Source of the DNA: Bacillota bacterium
Lineage (GTDB): Bacteria; Bacillota; Clostridia; Lachnospirales; Cellulosilyticaceae
Direction: 5' to 3'
Length of the DNA: 18,461 bases
Assembly (NCBI GenBank): GCA_023457875.1
Contig: JAEXBC010000205.1
Span: 1 to 18,461 of the forward strand
Shown here: positions 18,019 to 18,461 of the stretch, one piece after another
How the letters are laid out: the number at the start of each line of letters is the position of its first letter
Numbering within the stretch: the first letter of the stretch is position 1
Notes under the pieces: model-generated
Told to the model about the DNA's origin: nothing
Seen by the model: the letters and a program-made list of their open reading frames with translations, nothing else
Database searches by the model: none
Position numbers and translations under genes: made by a program

Positions 18019-18050
18019 ACCCTTTCATCTTGAAATGAAAGGGTCTTTTT
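18019..18050 (+). terminator. Intrinsic terminator before tRNA-Ser
   Basis: ACCCTTTCAT (18019-18028) and ATGAAAGGGT (18035-18044) form a 10-bp stem with a 6-nt loop CTTGAA, followed by CTTTTT. It is the first good terminator after gyrA and the peptidase, so it probably ends the gyrase operon transcript. Confidence 0.85.
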
Positions 18051-18089
18051 ATGTTAAAAAATCATTTAAAAAATGATACTGTAAAAGGC

Positions 18090-18118
18090 TTGACATAAAG
18101 AATAACATTTGTTATTAT
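18090..18118 (+). promoter_or_regulatory. Promoter for tRNA-Ser
   Basis: TTGACA (18090-18095, perfect), 17-bp spacer, TATTAT (18113-18118, 5 of 6). Predicted start near 18125, about 43 nt before the mature tRNA. A second TATAAT-like hexamer is at 18142-18147 but lacks a good -35. Confidence 0.8.
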
Positions 18119-18167
18119 ATATCTTGTCTTGATAAAAGGGATATAATTTTATAAAAAAAAAGAATTC

Positions 18168-18257
18168 GGAGAAGTACTCAAGTTGGCCGAAGAGGTGCCC
18201 CTGCTAAGGGTATAGGTCGGGTTAACCGGCGCGAGGGTTCGAATCCCTCCTTCTCCG
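18168..18257 (+). tRNA. tRNA-Ser (anticodon GCU, reads AGC/AGU)
   Basis: A 90-nt class II tRNA. The acceptor arms GGAGAAG (18168-18174) and CTTCTCC (18250-18256) pair completely, with G as discriminator; the D arm contains AGTTGGCCGAAGAG; the anticodon loop CTGCTAA holds GCT; there is a long variable arm (GGTCGGGTTAACCGGC) typical of serine tRNAs; the T arm is GAGGG-TTCGAAT-CCCTC. CCA is not encoded (GTTA follows), so it must be added by CCA-transferase. It has its own promoter and no terminator before the rRNA promoter. Confidence 0.97.
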
Positions 18258-18288
18258 TTATGTTTTATGAAAATAAAGCAGAAAAAAG

Positions 18289-18317
18289 TTGACATATGTT
18301 AGGTATTGATATATACT
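18289..18317 (+). promoter_or_regulatory. rRNA operon promoter
   Basis: Perfect TTGACA (18289-18294), 17-bp spacer, TATACT (18312-18317). It is very close to consensus, preceded by an A-rich tract (GCAGAAAAAAG, UP-element-like). The downstream leader contains a boxA-like element, as expected for an rrn operon whose 16S gene starts past the window edge. Confidence 0.85.
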
Positions 18318-18323
18318 TATGTA

Positions 18324-18461
18324 GTTGTCAACTAAATGAACTTTGAAAACAAAATAGTAACTATAAAACCAGTCGATTCATAGTTTCTTTTAAGAAACTT
18401 ACAATCAGTACAACTTGTACTAAGTAAAATAGTCAGTAGTAGCAATACTACACGGACAAAC
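18324..18461 (+). other. 16S rRNA leader region (partial, runs off the window)
   Basis: Contains TGAACTTTGAAAAC (18337-18350), close to the Firmicute rrn boxA/antitermination sequence that precedes rRNA genes. Several small hairpins follow: AGTTTCT/AGAAACT (18382-18388, 18393-18399), AGTACAA/TTGTACT (18407-18413, 18415-18421) and GTAGTA/TACTAC (18436-18441, 18446-18451). The leader stems of pre-16S normally pair with sequences 3' of 16S for RNase III processing. The mature 16S start is not within the window. Confidence 0.75.
18337..18350 (+). promoter_or_regulatory. boxA-like rRNA antitermination element
   Basis: TGAACTTTGAAAAC resembles the TGTTCTTTGAAAAC-type boxA of Firmicute rRNA leaders, about 15-25 nt after the predicted transcription start, where NusB/S10 would load for antitermination. 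Confidence 0.65.

Overview
The window is the chromosomal replication-origin region of a low-G+C Firmicute, most likely a clostridial (Lachnospirales-type) species. The evidence is the Clostridia/Bacillus gene order rpmH-rnpA-yidD-yidC-jag-mnmE-mnmG-rsmG | dnaA-dnaN-S4 gene-recF-gyrB-gyrA, strong AT bias, AGGAGG-type ribosome binding sites and no encoded CCA on the tRNA. Genus-level assignment (for example a Cellulosilyticum relative) would be a guess.

Layout. 1-412: no recognisable gene; unusually G+C-rich stretch with fragmentary short frames. 413-7337 (minus strand): one co-directional cluster read leftward from a strong promoter at 7488-7516: L34 (rpmH), RNase P protein (rnpA), YidD, YidC insertase, Jag RNA-binding protein, MnmE, MnmG and RsmG. 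Two intrinsic terminators (after rpmH and after jag), each overlapping the preceding stop codon, divide this cluster. 7338-8014: oriC upstream subregion with about eleven DnaA boxes and T-rich tracts. 8015-9355: dnaA. 9356-9603: second oriC subregion, with DnaA boxes, a short G+C-rich spacer, a run of DnaA-trio-like trinucleotides and AT-rich DNA, i.e. a Bacillus-like bipartite origin. 9604-14151: dnaN, S4-domain YaaA-type gene, recF, gyrB. 14171-16711: gyrA. 16715-17737: a membrane-anchored C39-type cysteine peptidase placed 3 nt after gyrA. 17738-18167: AT-rich spacer with an attenuator-like triple repeat and a terminator. 18168-18257: tRNA-Ser(GCU). 18258-18461: rRNA promoter, boxA-like element and structured leader, so a 16S rRNA gene almost certainly starts just past the window.

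Every gene left of the origin is on the minus strand and every gene right of it on the plus strand, so all are co-oriented with replication forks leaving oriC. The right arm supplies initiation (DnaA), the sliding clamp (DnaN), gap repair (RecF) and topology (GyrAB); the left arm supplies ribosome/RNase P components, membrane-protein insertion (YidC/YidD/Jag) and the MnmEG tRNA modification pair plus 16S methylation.

Most of the window is conserved housekeeping DNA; I see no defence system, CRISPR array, complete insertion sequence or clearly new multi-gene system. The most interesting points are in regulation and origin architecture (DnaA-box/promoter overlaps, the DnaA-trio-like array, stop-codon-overlapping terminators, a perfect 22-bp palindrome upstream of the S4 gene, the attenuator-like element before the tRNA) plus the unexplained left 412 bp and the gyrA-linked peptidase. 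No searches were run; all identifications come from motifs read by eye.
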